NCBI GenBank assembly: GCA_958366945.1
Contig: CATXCY010000029.1
Location: 1-37,251 of the forward strand
Length of the DNA stretch: 37,251 bases
DNA from: Bruticola sp004554425
Lineage (GTDB): Bacteria; Vulcanimicrobiota; Xenobia; Xenobiales; Xenobiaceae
Reading direction: 5' to 3'
A program made the translations under genes and the position numbers. The notes beneath the pieces are model-generated. The model did no database searches, was not told the origin of the DNA, and was given only the letters and a program-made list of their open reading frames with translations. Of the stretch, positions 26,013-34,669 are shown piece by piece. Positions within the stretch are counted from its first letter, which is position 1; each line of letters begins with the position of its first letter.

Positions 26013-27301
26013 ATTTGACGCATAATAAAGCGCACCGGGTAATTGGAAGCTCCCTCTGGCAGTGTGAGCAAGCGCACAACTGCACTCTGTCCAGCAGGCA
26101 CAGCAATCGAAGCGGCTTTATATTCACTAAAAGGCTCAGCTTCTTTGGATAGCGAGCGATCGGTATATTGGTTGCCAAAGCAAAAATAGGCTAAATCTGG
26201 TACTTGCTCACTCAACCAAACTTCAGGATCGATTGTTTGGTTGTAAAAGTCAGTTTGCTCTAGAACAGTAGCCGTCGCTTTGCCGCCCCTGGGATTGATA
26301 ATGAGCTCAAAATCGGCTTCGTTTTTGGTTTTGTTGATAAGTAAAAATTGCAAAGCATAAACTACGCCATAATCCCCCCTAAGTTCGGGGCCAACGATAA
26401 TATTGGGCTGCCTGACCGCTCCTACGGCAGCCCTAACTTCAGACGCTTTATCGTCACTTACAACTACTACCTTGTTGATAAATTGATCGGCACAAGCATA
26501 AATACCGCGAGCATGGACATCCTTAGGATTGGAAAGTAAGTTAAAACTCAACATCTCCTGGGGATCTTCCAAAGCGTTCAAATAAAAAGAAACTTCACTG
26601 CCTTCTAAGAGAGTAAATTGAGTCGTGCCGTTGAGAACTTGACAATAAGGAAGCTTTTGGCAAAAAATTGTTGTACTTTGGCCGGGATCTATTTCTAAAA
26701 TACGACCACAGCCAGCAGTCAAATGGCGCAAGAACTGTACATTATTCTTGTGTCCAGCCTGAAAATAGTCGCTATCTGGGCCTCCTTCCCCCTCAATTAG
26801 CATAATTTTTGCCCTTTTGCGCTGCGAATTGTTGCGTAAATCTAAGCGAAGCCACAGTTGGTTATCTTCTTTACCGCCTTCATGGTAATATTGAAAACGT
26901 AGAGGCTTAAAAGGAATAAGGCCACCTTTAAATAGCAAGCCACGCTCTTTAACGCGTTCAGGATGATCGGAAAAAGACAGAACTTCGGTTTGAAGATTGG
27001 GATAGGCAATATTTTGAATTAGCAATCCACTACGCAAGTGAATTTGTTGTCCAGGATAAAGATTAAGTAAAGTTTCATTAACAGAAAAGCCATAGCGTTT
27101 AGCTGTAGCTTGCAAATAAGCGCTATCGGCAGGATGGCCGAATACGGTTATAACCGATTCTTGGCTATGTATAGATTCGGCCCCATTGACTTTCACATGG
27201 TATTTATCAATTTCGCTTTTATTTTGGGCTTCAGCAAAAGAAGAAGCAAGCCCTAACCAACATACCAATCCTATGATAAAAATATAATGTTTTAATTGCA
27301 T
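26003..27301 (-). CDS. Large secreted protein of unknown function (third gene of a three-gene cluster)
   Basis: The 432-residue protein has a signal peptide (HYIFIIGLVCWLGLASSFA, cleavage near AEA-QN). The mature part looks mostly beta-rich, with patterns such as QLWLRLDLRNNSQRKRAKI and FELIINPRGGKATATVLEQ, which suggest tandem Ig-like or carbohydrate-binding-type modules. A closing segment, TLPEGASNYPVRFIMRQIVK, ends the protein at the stop codon duplicated at 25983-26012. I recognise no catalytic motif or named family. The gene upstream stops 17 bases before its start, so it is cotranscribed with it. Confidence 0.75.
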   Translation of the reverse strand: MQLKHYIFIIGLVCWLGLASSFAEAQNKSEIDKYHVKVNGAESIHSQESVITVFGHPADSAYLQATAKRYGFSVNETLLNLYPGQQIHLRSGLLIQNIAYPNLQTEVLSFSDHPERVKERGLLFKGGLIPFKPLRFQYYHEGGKEDNQLWLRLDLRNNSQRKRAKIMLIEGEGGPDSDYFQAGHKNNVQFLRHLTAGCGRILEIDPGQSTTIFCQKLPYCQVLNGTTQFTLLEGSEVSFYLNALEDPQEMLSFNLLSNPKDVHARGIYACADQFINKVVVVSDDKASEVRAAVGAVRQPNIIVGPELRGDYGVVYALQFLLINKTKNEADFELIINPRGGKATATVLEQTDFYNQTIDPEVWLSEQVPDLAYFCFGNQYTDRSLSKEAEPFSEYKAASIAVPAGQSAVVRLLTLPEGASNYPVRFIMRQIVK

Positions 27302-27318
27302 CTATTTATCCCTAAAAA

Positions 27319-28194
27319 TTAGTCGTCTTCAGCAAACATTTCTTCTATACTGCTAGGAGAGCGATGAGTATAAATTAAAGAGAGCATTTTTCCCTTGGTA
27401 CGACAATTAGGTAAGTCTAAGTTTTCAGACCCCAAAGCGTTATCAAGATAAGTTTTTAGAGGTATAACCAGTTCGGTATTTTCAGTAATAATCTGATAAA
27501 TAATGGGGTGGCTGCCTGAAGAAAATATGCGCACCGGTTGCTTACCTTCCAAATTGGCAATGACTAATTCTATGCTACCAGTATGATTTATGCGCGGATA
27601 TACACTGACAAACAGAGGATTATCAGAGTCATCACTTTCACACACCACTTCTTCCAAAATACGCAAAAATTCTTGTTCTTTACTATTGAAGTTAAATAAG
27701 TAGGAAGCATGGCGAGAATCTTTGGCCAACTGAGGCAAACTTGAGCCCGGTTTATAAACAGTATCATACAAAGGTAAAGCGTAAGGATAAGAGACCCAGC
27801 GGCGCGTGCCTATATATTGCGTACGATCGAAACGCTCACTACCTATTACTCTGTCTAGCCAACCTTTGAAATCGTTGGCGAACTGAGTACGTGAGGTCAT
27901 AAAAGCACAAGAGCAAGATAAGCCACTAATGCAATTGAGTTTTACTTTTTGGCACAAACCGTTGATAGTAGCATACAGTACTACAGGAGAGGCCGGATTA
28001 TAACGCGGTTGTAACTCAAAATCGAGTTGATTTTGATGCAAAAACTCAATTAAATATTCCTCGGTAATAGTTAAACTGTATATAGGTTCTTGTACATAGC
28101 GGAATAAAGTAGGTTTGCTTTCCAGCGATTTCCAGGTCAAATGTTCGACCATACGGCGCTGGCGTCTTAGAAGCTCTTGTCCGGATTCAAGCAT
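27319..28194 (-). CDS. Protein of unknown function (second gene of a three-gene cluster)
   Basis: The 291-residue protein lacks a signal peptide and is probably cytoplasmic or exported by another route. It starts with a charged helix (SGQELLRRQRRMVEHLTWKS). A Cys-rich stretch CISGLSCSCAF lies near residues 88-98. The rest seems mixed alpha/beta, and the acidic tail is EEMFAEDD. I do not recognise a family. It starts 13 bases after the secreted gene upstream and ends 17 bases before the large secreted gene, so it sits in the middle of a tight operon. Confidence 0.7.
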   Translation of the reverse strand: MLESGQELLRRQRRMVEHLTWKSLESKPTLFRYVQEPIYSLTITEEYLIEFLHQNQLDFELQPRYNPASPVVLYATINGLCQKVKLNCISGLSCSCAFMTSRTQFANDFKGWLDRVIGSERFDRTQYIGTRRWVSYPYALPLYDTVYKPGSSLPQLAKDSRHASYLFNFNSKEQEFLRILEEVVCESDDSDNPLFVSVYPRINHTGSIELVIANLEGKQPVRIFSSGSHPIIYQIITENTELVIPLKTYLDNALGSENLDLPNCRTKGKMLSLIYTHRSPSSIEEMFAEDD

Positions 28195-28207
28195 ATTTTT
28201 TATTTCC

Positions 28208-28837
28208 TTAGGAAGCCGAATTTGCCTGCTTATCGTCTTTGGGTGATTTATTTACAGCTGACGTTTCCCATTGTAAGGAATTGACTATGGAATTACCTCG
28301 GCGAACTTCAAAACAGAAGCTATGCCATCCAGGACTTAAAGCAGCAGGATAATAAATAAAACCGGAGTGTTTAATTTGGCCGCTAGTTATAGCCTGACCA
28401 TCTACATAAAGGCATAGGGAATCACAAGGCGACAGCTCCTCTGCCATATAAAATCGAACAAAAACAGGCTCCCCTCCTTGGCATTCGACTTGGGGACCAT
28501 ATTCCAAAAAGACAAAATCGCAAGAAGGCTTGTGAAGGATAGTTACCGGATCCAAATGGAGTTCCGCAACCAATCCCAACTCATTAAGATGGGCGCAACC
28601 AACCATCTTTGCATATTTTTTATCCAATTTGCTTGCCGATAGCGGCACATTTTGTACAGTTATTTTGGCTTTAGGAGCTAAAGTTAAATTGTTGGCGCCC
28701 AATAAAATATCACCATAGCGACAATCATAAAAAGTTCCGCTCACCACAATCCATTCCTGAGCTACAGCTGAACTACTAGCCAAACTTAAACAAAAACACA
28801 AAAAAAGAAAAGCCCGAAAGCAAAACTTATGAAACAT
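28208..28837 (-). CDS. Secreted cysteine-containing protein of unknown function (first gene of a three-gene cluster)
   Basis: From the ATG at 28835-28837 the protein has 209 residues and a strong signal peptide (FCFRAFLFLCFCLSLASSS, cleavage near AVA-QE). The mature part has several cysteines (DCRYG, GCAHL, PSCDF, VECQGG, PCDSLCLY) that could form disulphides outside the cytoplasm, followed by an Ig-like C-terminal half (GWHSFCFEVRRGNSIVNSLQW) and a polar tail. The in-frame ATG upstream at 28909 would place about 24 residues ahead of the signal peptide and is not favoured. No family is recognised. Confidence 0.75.
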   Translation of the reverse strand: MFHKFCFRAFLFLCFCLSLASSSAVAQEWIVVSGTFYDCRYGDILLGANNLTLAPKAKITVQNVPLSASKLDKKYAKMVGCAHLNELGLVAELHLDPVTILHKPSCDFVFLEYGPQVECQGGEPVFVRFYMAEELSPCDSLCLYVDGQAITSGQIKHSGFIYYPAALSPGWHSFCFEVRRGNSIVNSLQWETSAVNKSPKDDKQANSAS

Positions 28838-28853
28838 AAATCCTCGTAAAACG

Positions 28854-28905
28854 AAAAAAAGCGATTCGGTCGACTGCCAAGAAAAGCTGTCGATCCCAAA
28901 CCGCT
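28854..28905 (-). terminator. Rho-independent terminator after the MBL hydrolase gene
   Basis: Read on the minus strand, AGCGGTTTGGGATCGAC at about 28905-28889 pairs, with mismatches, with GTCGACCGAATCGCT at 28875-28861. A run of seven T complementary to A at 28854-28860 follows. Confidence 0.8.
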
Positions 28906-28931
28906 TCAAGATAATCCGAGTAAAAGTTACA

Positions 28932-29609
28932 CTATTCGTAACGCAACAGAGCTACGGTAGTTTCCACAGGCAGAGTCTCCTGGGAAATATCCATAGACAT
29001 ACTGGCCATATCTTCCACTCTATCCATACGTACTATGAAATCATCCAAAGTATTGGAACACATACTTAAGTTGGCGATTTTGTCAGTCTTATAGTGCATA
29101 GGCAAAACAATATTAGGCTGGAGTTGGTTGATAACCAAACCGGCTTCAGCCGGGCCTAAGGTGGTATTTCCGCCAACGGGAATAAAGAGTACGTCAGCTT
29201 TGCTTATTTGCCCGACTTGAGTTTCTGTCAAGATATGGCCCAGATCACCTAAATGGACAAAATGGATACCTTCCCAGTAGAAGTGCCAAACAGTGTTAGG
29301 TCCACGACGACGACCATTGAAATTATCATGATTGGTAGGAACGCCATAGAAAGTTAAGTGTTCCTGAGTGCGGACGACGTTCAATTCATTCTCCATAAGA
29401 TAAGGAGAAGTGGGCTTAACCAACATAGGGTTGCCGCCAACTCGATATGAAGCGTTGTGATCACGATGTTCGTGCGACATAACTACAATATCAGCATCGA
29501 TAGAAGGGAACTGATAAGGTATGTTGCTAGAATAAGGATCCAAAACTAGAGCGGTACCCTTAGAAGAACGAATATAAAAACAGGAATGGCCTAAGTATCT
29601 AATAAACAT
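28932..29609 (-). CDS. MBL-fold metal-dependent hydrolase
   Basis: The 225-residue protein starts MFIRYLGHSCFYIRSSKG and carries the metallo-beta-lactamase metal motif HEHRDH (about residue 46), further histidines in FYGVPTNHDN and VHLGDLGHIL, and the closing VLPMHYKTDK. This is the small UlaG/YtkL-like branch of the MBL superfamily, hydrolases with varied and often unknown substrates. It has no signal peptide. The DUF6812-like gene ends 39 bases upstream in the same direction, so the two form a pair. No ribosome binding site is visible before the ATG. Confidence 0.9.
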   Translation of the reverse strand: MFIRYLGHSCFYIRSSKGTALVLDPYSSNIPYQFPSIDADIVVMSHEHRDHNASYRVGGNPMLVKPTSPYLMENELNVVRTQEHLTFYGVPTNHDNFNGRRRGPNTVWHFYWEGIHFVHLGDLGHILTETQVGQISKADVLFIPVGGNTTLGPAEAGLVINQLQPNIVLPMHYKTDKIANLSMCSNTLDDFIVRMDRVEDMASMSMDISQETLPVETTVALLRYE

Positions 29610-29648
29610 TGTGGGGCAACTATTCGCTTTTTAACACTTTAATTTTTG

Positions 29649-29906
29649 TTATTTGGAGGGAGCTTCATCAACAGGCGCGACCATAAGAACCAAATCTTTG
29701 TTAACCGCAATGAACTCCAAAGTATCCACAGGCTGACCGCTCACGGGATCGAAGAGAGTGGCGTTGGTAAGAGGAATAAAGCCTCGCTCACGATTTATTT
29801 CGTCGAGCAATCTTCCGCCCGGGACCACATGCATGTCGCCTTCGAGACGATAAGAAGTAGTTAGAACAATTACGGGAACTTTTTCTTTTACGGTCTTTAC
29901 CGCCAT
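29649..29906 (-). CDS. Small DUF6812-like protein
   Basis: From the ATG at 29904-29906 the protein has 85 residues. It shows YRLEGDMHVVPGGRLLDEIN followed by FIPLTNATLFDPVSG, which resembles small PilZ-sized DUF6812 proteins that I know only as uncharacterised. AGGAGGG lies six bases before the ATG, a near-perfect ribosome binding site, so the longer in-frame version from 29957 is rejected. The arrangement with an MBL hydrolase downstream suggests a two-gene transcript. Confidence 0.75.
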   Translation of the reverse strand: MAVKTVKEKVPVIVLTTSYRLEGDMHVVPGGRLLDEINRERGFIPLTNATLFDPVSGQPVDTLEFIAVNKDLVLMVAPVDEAPSK

Positions 29907-30147
29907 AATAACCCTCCTGACTGACGCCGCAGCACCAAGACGCACTTTTTTTATCAAAAACTTACGCAGTAATCTTCCGAACTACAATCTTGCCGTAAGC
30001 AAGCTGCAGCCACAGCGCTGAAGCCAATGAGGATTAGCCATAGACAACTTTCTTCCTGCCTTACTTTAAAGTAATAGCTTTTCCTAAAATACGTAGAAAA
30101 GCCTAAAAAGCGGGATTTTTAGCTAAGTCAGAGAATTGGAGAAAATT

Positions 30148-30477
30148 ATGTTCGATCAGCTTGACAACTGTATTGCAGCCGCAAAAATAAAGTCTTTTGG
30201 CCCTTTCGATATGCGTCCCATGTTTGGCGGCTTTGCTCTATTTAAAGACGGTACTTATTTTGGTATTGTCTCTCAAGGTTCTCTTTTTTTCCGCGTTAAT
30301 GATTGCACGCGTCAGAAGTATATAGCGGAAGGCTCGCATCCTTTAGTGTCAGGAGGACGCTACACTTTTGCCAACACTTATAAAGTTCCGCAATCGGCCT
30401 TAGAAAATGAAGGCGAACTTCTGGAACTTGCTCAGGAAGCCTGGGAAATAGCTAAATACGAAGCTGGCCAACTTTAG
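30148..30477 (+). CDS. TfoX N-terminal domain protein
   Basis: The 109-residue protein matches the TfoX N-terminal domain: an opening helix, then DMRPMFGGFALFKDGTYFGIV, LFFRVNDCTRQKYIAEGS and a final tyrosine-proline region (YTFANTYKVPQ). TfoX regulates competence in some gammaproteobacteria, but single-domain relatives are widespread and of unclear role. The ATG at 30148 has GGAG at 30138-30141. An upstream TTG at 30136 lies on that ribosome binding site and is rejected. Confidence 0.88.
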   Translation: MFDQLDNCIAAAKIKSFGPFDMRPMFGGFALFKDGTYFGIVSQGSLFFRVNDCTRQKYIAEGSHPLVSGGRYTFANTYKVPQSALENEGELLELAQEAWEIAKYEAGQL

Positions 30478-30606
30478 AAAGCTATAAGATCTTTTTGCCT
30501 ATTTGGAGCAAACAATTCTGCAGGACGGCAGGTTTTAGGCACGAATTGGCACGCCTATTGCTTTAAACAGCGACAGCTACTTTTTCCCTTTCAATGAGGT
30601 GTTCGT

Positions 30607-31905
30607 ATGGAGAGATTTACCGGATTGCTCGGTATGCTATTCATCCTAGGCATTGCATGGGCGTTCTCCACAAATCGCAAAAAAATCAATTGGAAAACCA
30701 TCGGTATCGGTTTAGGATTGCAAGTAGTCTTAGGATTATTCGTATTAAAGACAGAGATCGGCCACAATATTTTCGCTTTCTTGGGGCACCTCGTCAATAA
30801 GCTCCTTGAATTTACCAATGAAGGCTCGCACTTTGTCTTCGGCGCTCTCGTACCAGCTAGCAGCAGCGAACAAGGCGCCCTGGGCATGATCTTTGCCTTC
30901 CAGGTACTTCCGGCTATTATCTTCGTCGGCTCTTTGGCTTCCATAGCTTATTACTTAGGCATTATGCAATTCATTATCAGAGTTGTAGCCAAATTGGTAG
31001 TAAAGTTTATGAACACCTCTGGCGCCGAGAGCCTCTATGCTATCGGTACTGTCTTTGTAGGTCAGAGCGAAGCTCCCCTTTTGGTTCGTCCTTACCTTGA
31101 GAAAATGACCCGCTCCGAGCTCAATACCATTATGACTGGCGGTATGGCTACTATCGCTGGCTCCGTGCTCTTTGCCTACGTAGGCATGCTCGGTCCCGAA
31201 TGGGCTCCTCACATTATCACCGCTTCTATTATGGGTGCTCCTGCCGGCTTGGTTCTTTCCAAGATGCTCTGCCCTGAAGAAGGTGAGCCCGAAACTTCTG
31301 GCGTCGTTGAATTAAAGACCGAATGCAAAGAAAAATCTATTATTGAAGCCGCTTCCAAAGGTGCTATCGACGGTATGCACTTAGCTTTCATCGTCGGTAC
31401 CGTACTGATTGCTTTTATTGCTATTATCGCTACTGTAAACGGTGTATTAGGCTATTGCGGCCACGTTTGCGATATCGTAGCTGGCTGGTTCGGTCAGACT
31501 TTTCTTTATGCCGATAAGATCTCCATACAAAGCATTTTAGGTATCGTGCTTTGGCCCATAGCTTGGTTGATTGGCGCTCCCGCTTCCGACGCTCAGATCG
31601 TAGCTTCCTTAATTGGTGAAAAGCTCGTATTAAACGAGTTCGTTGCTTACTCAGACCTTTTGAACCACATGACCGTAGGCGACAAAGCTGCCGCTTTGCA
31701 AGAGCTCACCCAAAAGGGCAAACTTATTGCCACTTTCGCTCTCTGCGGTTTTGCTAACTTCTCCTCTATTGGTATTAACGTTGGATGCATCGGCGGTTTG
31801 GCTCCCAGCCGTCAGTCCGAATTGGCCAAGCTCGGCGTAAGAGCTATGTTCGGCGGCGCTATGGCTTCCATGATGACCGCTTGCTTAGCCGGTATTCTTA
31901 TGTAA
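30607..31905 (+). CDS. NupC-type nucleoside transporter (CNT family)
   Basis: The 432-residue integral membrane protein has about ten helices and the concentrative nucleoside transporter features: FVGQSEAPLLVRPYL in the first substrate half, MTGGMATIAGSVLFAYVGML, and the C-terminal CGFANFSSIGINVGCIGGLAP. Such proteins import nucleosides with Na+ or H+. GAGGTG lies just before the ATG. It carries an N-terminal extra helix segment (ITGLLGMLFILGIAWAFS-type) common to non-enteric members. A strong terminator follows. Confidence 0.95.
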   Translation: MERFTGLLGMLFILGIAWAFSTNRKKINWKTIGIGLGLQVVLGLFVLKTEIGHNIFAFLGHLVNKLLEFTNEGSHFVFGALVPASSSEQGALGMIFAFQVLPAIIFVGSLASIAYYLGIMQFIIRVVAKLVVKFMNTSGAESLYAIGTVFVGQSEAPLLVRPYLEKMTRSELNTIMTGGMATIAGSVLFAYVGMLGPEWAPHIITASIMGAPAGLVLSKMLCPEEGEPETSGVVELKTECKEKSIIEAASKGAIDGMHLAFIVGTVLIAFIAIIATVNGVLGYCGHVCDIVAGWFGQTFLYADKISIQSILGIVLWPIAWLIGAPASDAQIVASLIGEKLVLNEFVAYSDLLNHMTVGDKAAALQELTQKGKLIATFALCGFANFSSIGINVGCIGGLAPSRQSELAKLGVRAMFGGAMASMMTACLAGILM

Positions 31906-31935
31906 GTTTCCCGATAGCTAACCAATAAATACTAC

Positions 31936-31970
31936 AAAAAAGCGGCTTTCTGTAGAGAACCGCTTTTTTT
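31936..31970. terminator. Bidirectional terminator between nupC-like gene and dam
   Basis: AAAAAGCGG at about 31937-31945 pairs with CCGCTTTTTTT at about 31960-31970, with partial pairing inside the loop (TTTCT/AGA). T-runs occur on both strands. Confidence 0.85.
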
Positions 31971-31994
31971 GTATCCAAATAGATCTAAGTATAT

Positions 31995-32828
31995 TTAATA
32001 GTTTGTAATAATAACTTCTTTGCCCACACGCTTTGAAGCATCTCTATTGATAGCTCTTTTGACATCAATCTCTTCAATTGTAAATCCTTTATATAATTCA
32101 TAAACAAGATCGACATTGTGATTACTTAGCATTACTTTAGCTCCAATAGAATCAAGTCGTCTAAACAAAGATGCAAGTCGACAATGCTCAGCATGTCCAA
32201 AACCATCTTTAGTATAATCAGTAAAATTAGCCGTTTTACTTATAGGTATATATGGAGGATCGAAGTATACAAAATCTCCAGATTGTACATTTTTACAGGC
32301 TTTTTCAAAATCTCCATGACAAATTTCTATTTCAGATGTGTTTAAATACGATCCGATATTGCGTAGGTTGTCTTCGCTCATAGAGACTCCCCCAACTTTG
32401 TTGTTATAAGGGACATTAAACAACCCTTTGGAATTGACTCGATATAGCCCATTAAAGCAATGTTTATTGATCCATATTGTAAGAGCGGCGCATTCCGCAT
32501 CAAGAATACGCTGGGTTATTTTTTTGTTATACCGCTCTCTCATTAGTAAATAATAGTCTTTGTTACACTCTATAGAATCGAAATCACATAATACCTCAAT
32601 TACAGCTTCAGCATTGAACTGGAGTTGACGGTAAACATTAAGCAATTGCTCATTTACATCGTTAATAACAGCTCTATGCGGCTGTACATCAAATAGAAGA
32701 GCACCTCCACCAATAAACGGTTCAAAATATTGGCCATACGATTCAGGCATACGCTCCTTTAGCTGTCCAAGAAGCTGTCTTTTTCCACCTGCCCACTTAA
32801 CAAATGGACTTATTTTTAGTTTATTCAC
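31995..32828 (-). CDS. dam: DpnM-like DNA adenine methyltransferase (predicted GATC specificity)
   Basis: The 277-residue protein has the D12-class adenine methylase order: FVKWAGGKRQLLGQLKER at the N-terminus, FEPFIGGGALLFD (AdoMet-binding), LYRVNSKGLFNVPYNNK, the catalytic DPPY box YFDPPYIPIS (about residues 193-202) and LSNHNVDLVYELYKGF. Close likeness to the Dam/DpnM group suggests N6-adenine methylation of GATC. No restriction endonuclease is adjacent, so it is an orphan in this window. The start is GTG at 32828 with GAGG upstream. The surrounding DNA, notably 32829-33252, is more AT-rich than most of the window, which fits horizontal gain. Confidence 0.93.
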   Translation of the reverse strand: MNKLKISPFVKWAGGKRQLLGQLKERMPESYGQYFEPFIGGGALLFDVQPHRAVINDVNEQLLNVYRQLQFNAEAVIEVLCDFDSIECNKDYYLLMRERYNKKITQRILDAECAALTIWINKHCFNGLYRVNSKGLFNVPYNNKVGGVSMSEDNLRNIGSYLNTSEIEICHGDFEKACKNVQSGDFVYFDPPYIPISKTANFTDYTKDGFGHAEHCRLASLFRRLDSIGAKVMLSNHNVDLVYELYKGFTIEEIDVKRAINRDASKRVGKEVIITNY

Positions 32829-33252
32829 ATGAACCTCAAACCAATAGCTATCTAAAGTGGCCTTAAATTATAGGATGGTTAATAATACCCTTTTAGCCGT
32901 TTTTTCCAGCCCCACTAGTTCAATTCAGCACAGTAACTGAATATTGTATTATTTTTTGCCATCTAAATAGCATTTTTCTGCCTATTTAAACAGCAAAAAT
33001 ACAGGAATGAAACATTAACTTAACTAAAAACATCTAAAAAATTAACAAACCAATTCTAGAATGAAAGTGTGTTTGTAAAATTATCTGTCTTTTGGGGGGA
33101 GCATTTTTGCTATGCCAATCTGCGTATTTTATGCCATGCGCTTGAAAATGTCGCTATGATTGTTTGAGCAACCTATTTGCGGTAATATTACAGTGTATTT
33201 ATGGTAGTTTGCCGCCAATTTCGGGGGGACGGAGAAAGAGCCTGTTATACTG
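32829..33252. other. AT-rich intergenic region between dam and TPR gene
   Basis: In these 424 bases I see no gene. It holds an inverted repeat ATTCAG/CTGAAT around 32922-32941, two similar AT-rich pieces (ATCTAAATAGC and CCTATTTAAACAGC), and a GGGGGGAC G-run near 33222. It carries the divergent promoters of dam and the TPR gene. Confidence 0.45.
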
Positions 33253-34536
33253 ATGCATAACTCTGAATCTTCAGCAGAACAGAAAGCTGCCACTGCTTCT
33301 ACGCAAGAAAAGGGCAAGCTGCTTCATTTCGCCCAATATCGTAATTCAGCCACTTTCCGCCAGTATTGTGATTTAGCTGGAGCTTTGCAAGGACAAGGCA
33401 AATATGAAGAAGCCAAATCGGCTTGGACTAAAGCGGTCGAATTAGATCCAGATAATATCAATGTTCGTATAGATTTTGGTGTGGCTCTAGCTGAAACCGA
33501 CGATATAGAAGGCGCTTTGTGCCAATTTGAAACAGCAGTCAAGTTAGATCCAAACAATATAGACGCCAACTACCTTTTGGGTATGGCCCATTTCCATCTC
33601 GAGCACTTCGATTTGGCCTTGAAGTATTGGAAGCGCTGTTTAGCCGACAAAACTGGACAACTTGAAGATGAAACCAGTTTACGTATGTGCTTAGCCGAAG
33701 CTTATCGCGCTTTAGGCCGTCCTCACAAAGCTATTTTCCAACTCAACAATATTTTGGAAAAAAATCCCGCCGACATAGATGCCTATAATTTGTTAGGTAT
33801 GATTTTGCTGGAAATAGGCGAAAAAGCTTTCGCGATGGATGTTTTAAAGCGAGCTGTAACTTGCAATCCTGATTTTTACCGTTCTCATTTGAATTTAGGC
33901 GTAGTTTATTTTGATTGCGGAGCTATCGATTTTTCTATTCACGAATTCAAAAGAGCTTGTCAATGCAACCCTAAAGATACCGATTCTTTTTACAATTTAG
34001 GGCGTGCTTTAGCTGTTAAAGGCGAACTTCAACAAGCATGTCAAGCCTTAAAAAAATCATTAGAGCTTTCTCCTAATCAACACGATTGCCTAGACTTCTT
34101 GGGCAATTTGGAGCTGCTGTGCGGAGATTTCCAAGCTGCTTGTAGCCATTTTAAGCAAATTTTAGACGACGATCCCGACAATATAGAAGCTCTGTGCTCA
34201 ATAGCAGATGCTGAACATCGTCAATATAATTACCAAGAAGCTGAAGCCTATTTGCAACGTGCTTACAAATTAGCTCCAGAAAATTCTTTGGTACATTACT
34301 CTTTAGCTTTGCTCTATCGCGACCAGAGTAAGAAACTAGACAAAGCGGTAAAACATATGCGTAAAGCTATCGATTTGCAACAAAACAATCCAGAGTATCA
34401 ATTGCTTTACGGAGATATTTTAGCTCAAACTGATAGAGAAAGCAAAGCTAAAGACGCTTGGGAAAAAGCTATAGAGTTAGATCCTGCTCTAGCAGATGAC
34501 GTTCGCTCTCGTTTGAAAAAATTTGACAAAACCTAG
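33253..34536 (+). CDS. Tetratricopeptide repeat protein
   Basis: The 427-residue protein is made almost wholly of about eleven TPR units, from residue 38 to the end, with consensus such as YEEAKSAWTKAVELDPDN, AYNLLGMILLEIGEKAFA and AKDAWEKAIELDPALADD. TPR arrays bind partner proteins. No other domain, signal peptide or membrane helix is seen, so it is cytoplasmic, and its partner is not evident. The ATG at 33253 lies after GGAG-rich sequence (GGGGGGACGGAG). A TATACT just before the ATG is too close to serve as -10. The amj-like gene follows after 133 bases. Confidence 0.9.
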   Translation: MHNSESSAEQKAATASTQEKGKLLHFAQYRNSATFRQYCDLAGALQGQGKYEEAKSAWTKAVELDPDNINVRIDFGVALAETDDIEGALCQFETAVKLDPNNIDANYLLGMAHFHLEHFDLALKYWKRCLADKTGQLEDETSLRMCLAEAYRALGRPHKAIFQLNNILEKNPADIDAYNLLGMILLEIGEKAFAMDVLKRAVTCNPDFYRSHLNLGVVYFDCGAIDFSIHEFKRACQCNPKDTDSFYNLGRALAVKGELQQACQALKKSLELSPNQHDCLDFLGNLELLCGDFQAACSHFKQILDDDPDNIEALCSIADAEHRQYNYQEAEAYLQRAYKLAPENSLVHYSLALLYRDQSKKLDKAVKHMRKAIDLQQNNPEYQLLYGDILAQTDRESKAKDAWEKAIELDPALADDVRSRLKKFDKT

Positions 34537-34669
34537 AATTTAGCCAATTTCAGTATTTAAATTTTTATTTTTTGACCTGGCGCTTTATAAGCAGGCTAAA
34601 AAGTTAGCCAAGCTGAATAGCGGAGAGCTTAATTGAGTTCTTTTTAGTCCGGAAAGATTTTTTTTTAAC

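Noticed and set aside
33241..33258. TGTTATACT as -10 promoter element before the TPR gene
   Set aside because: It touches the ATG, so transcription would start inside the gene, and no -35 element fits.
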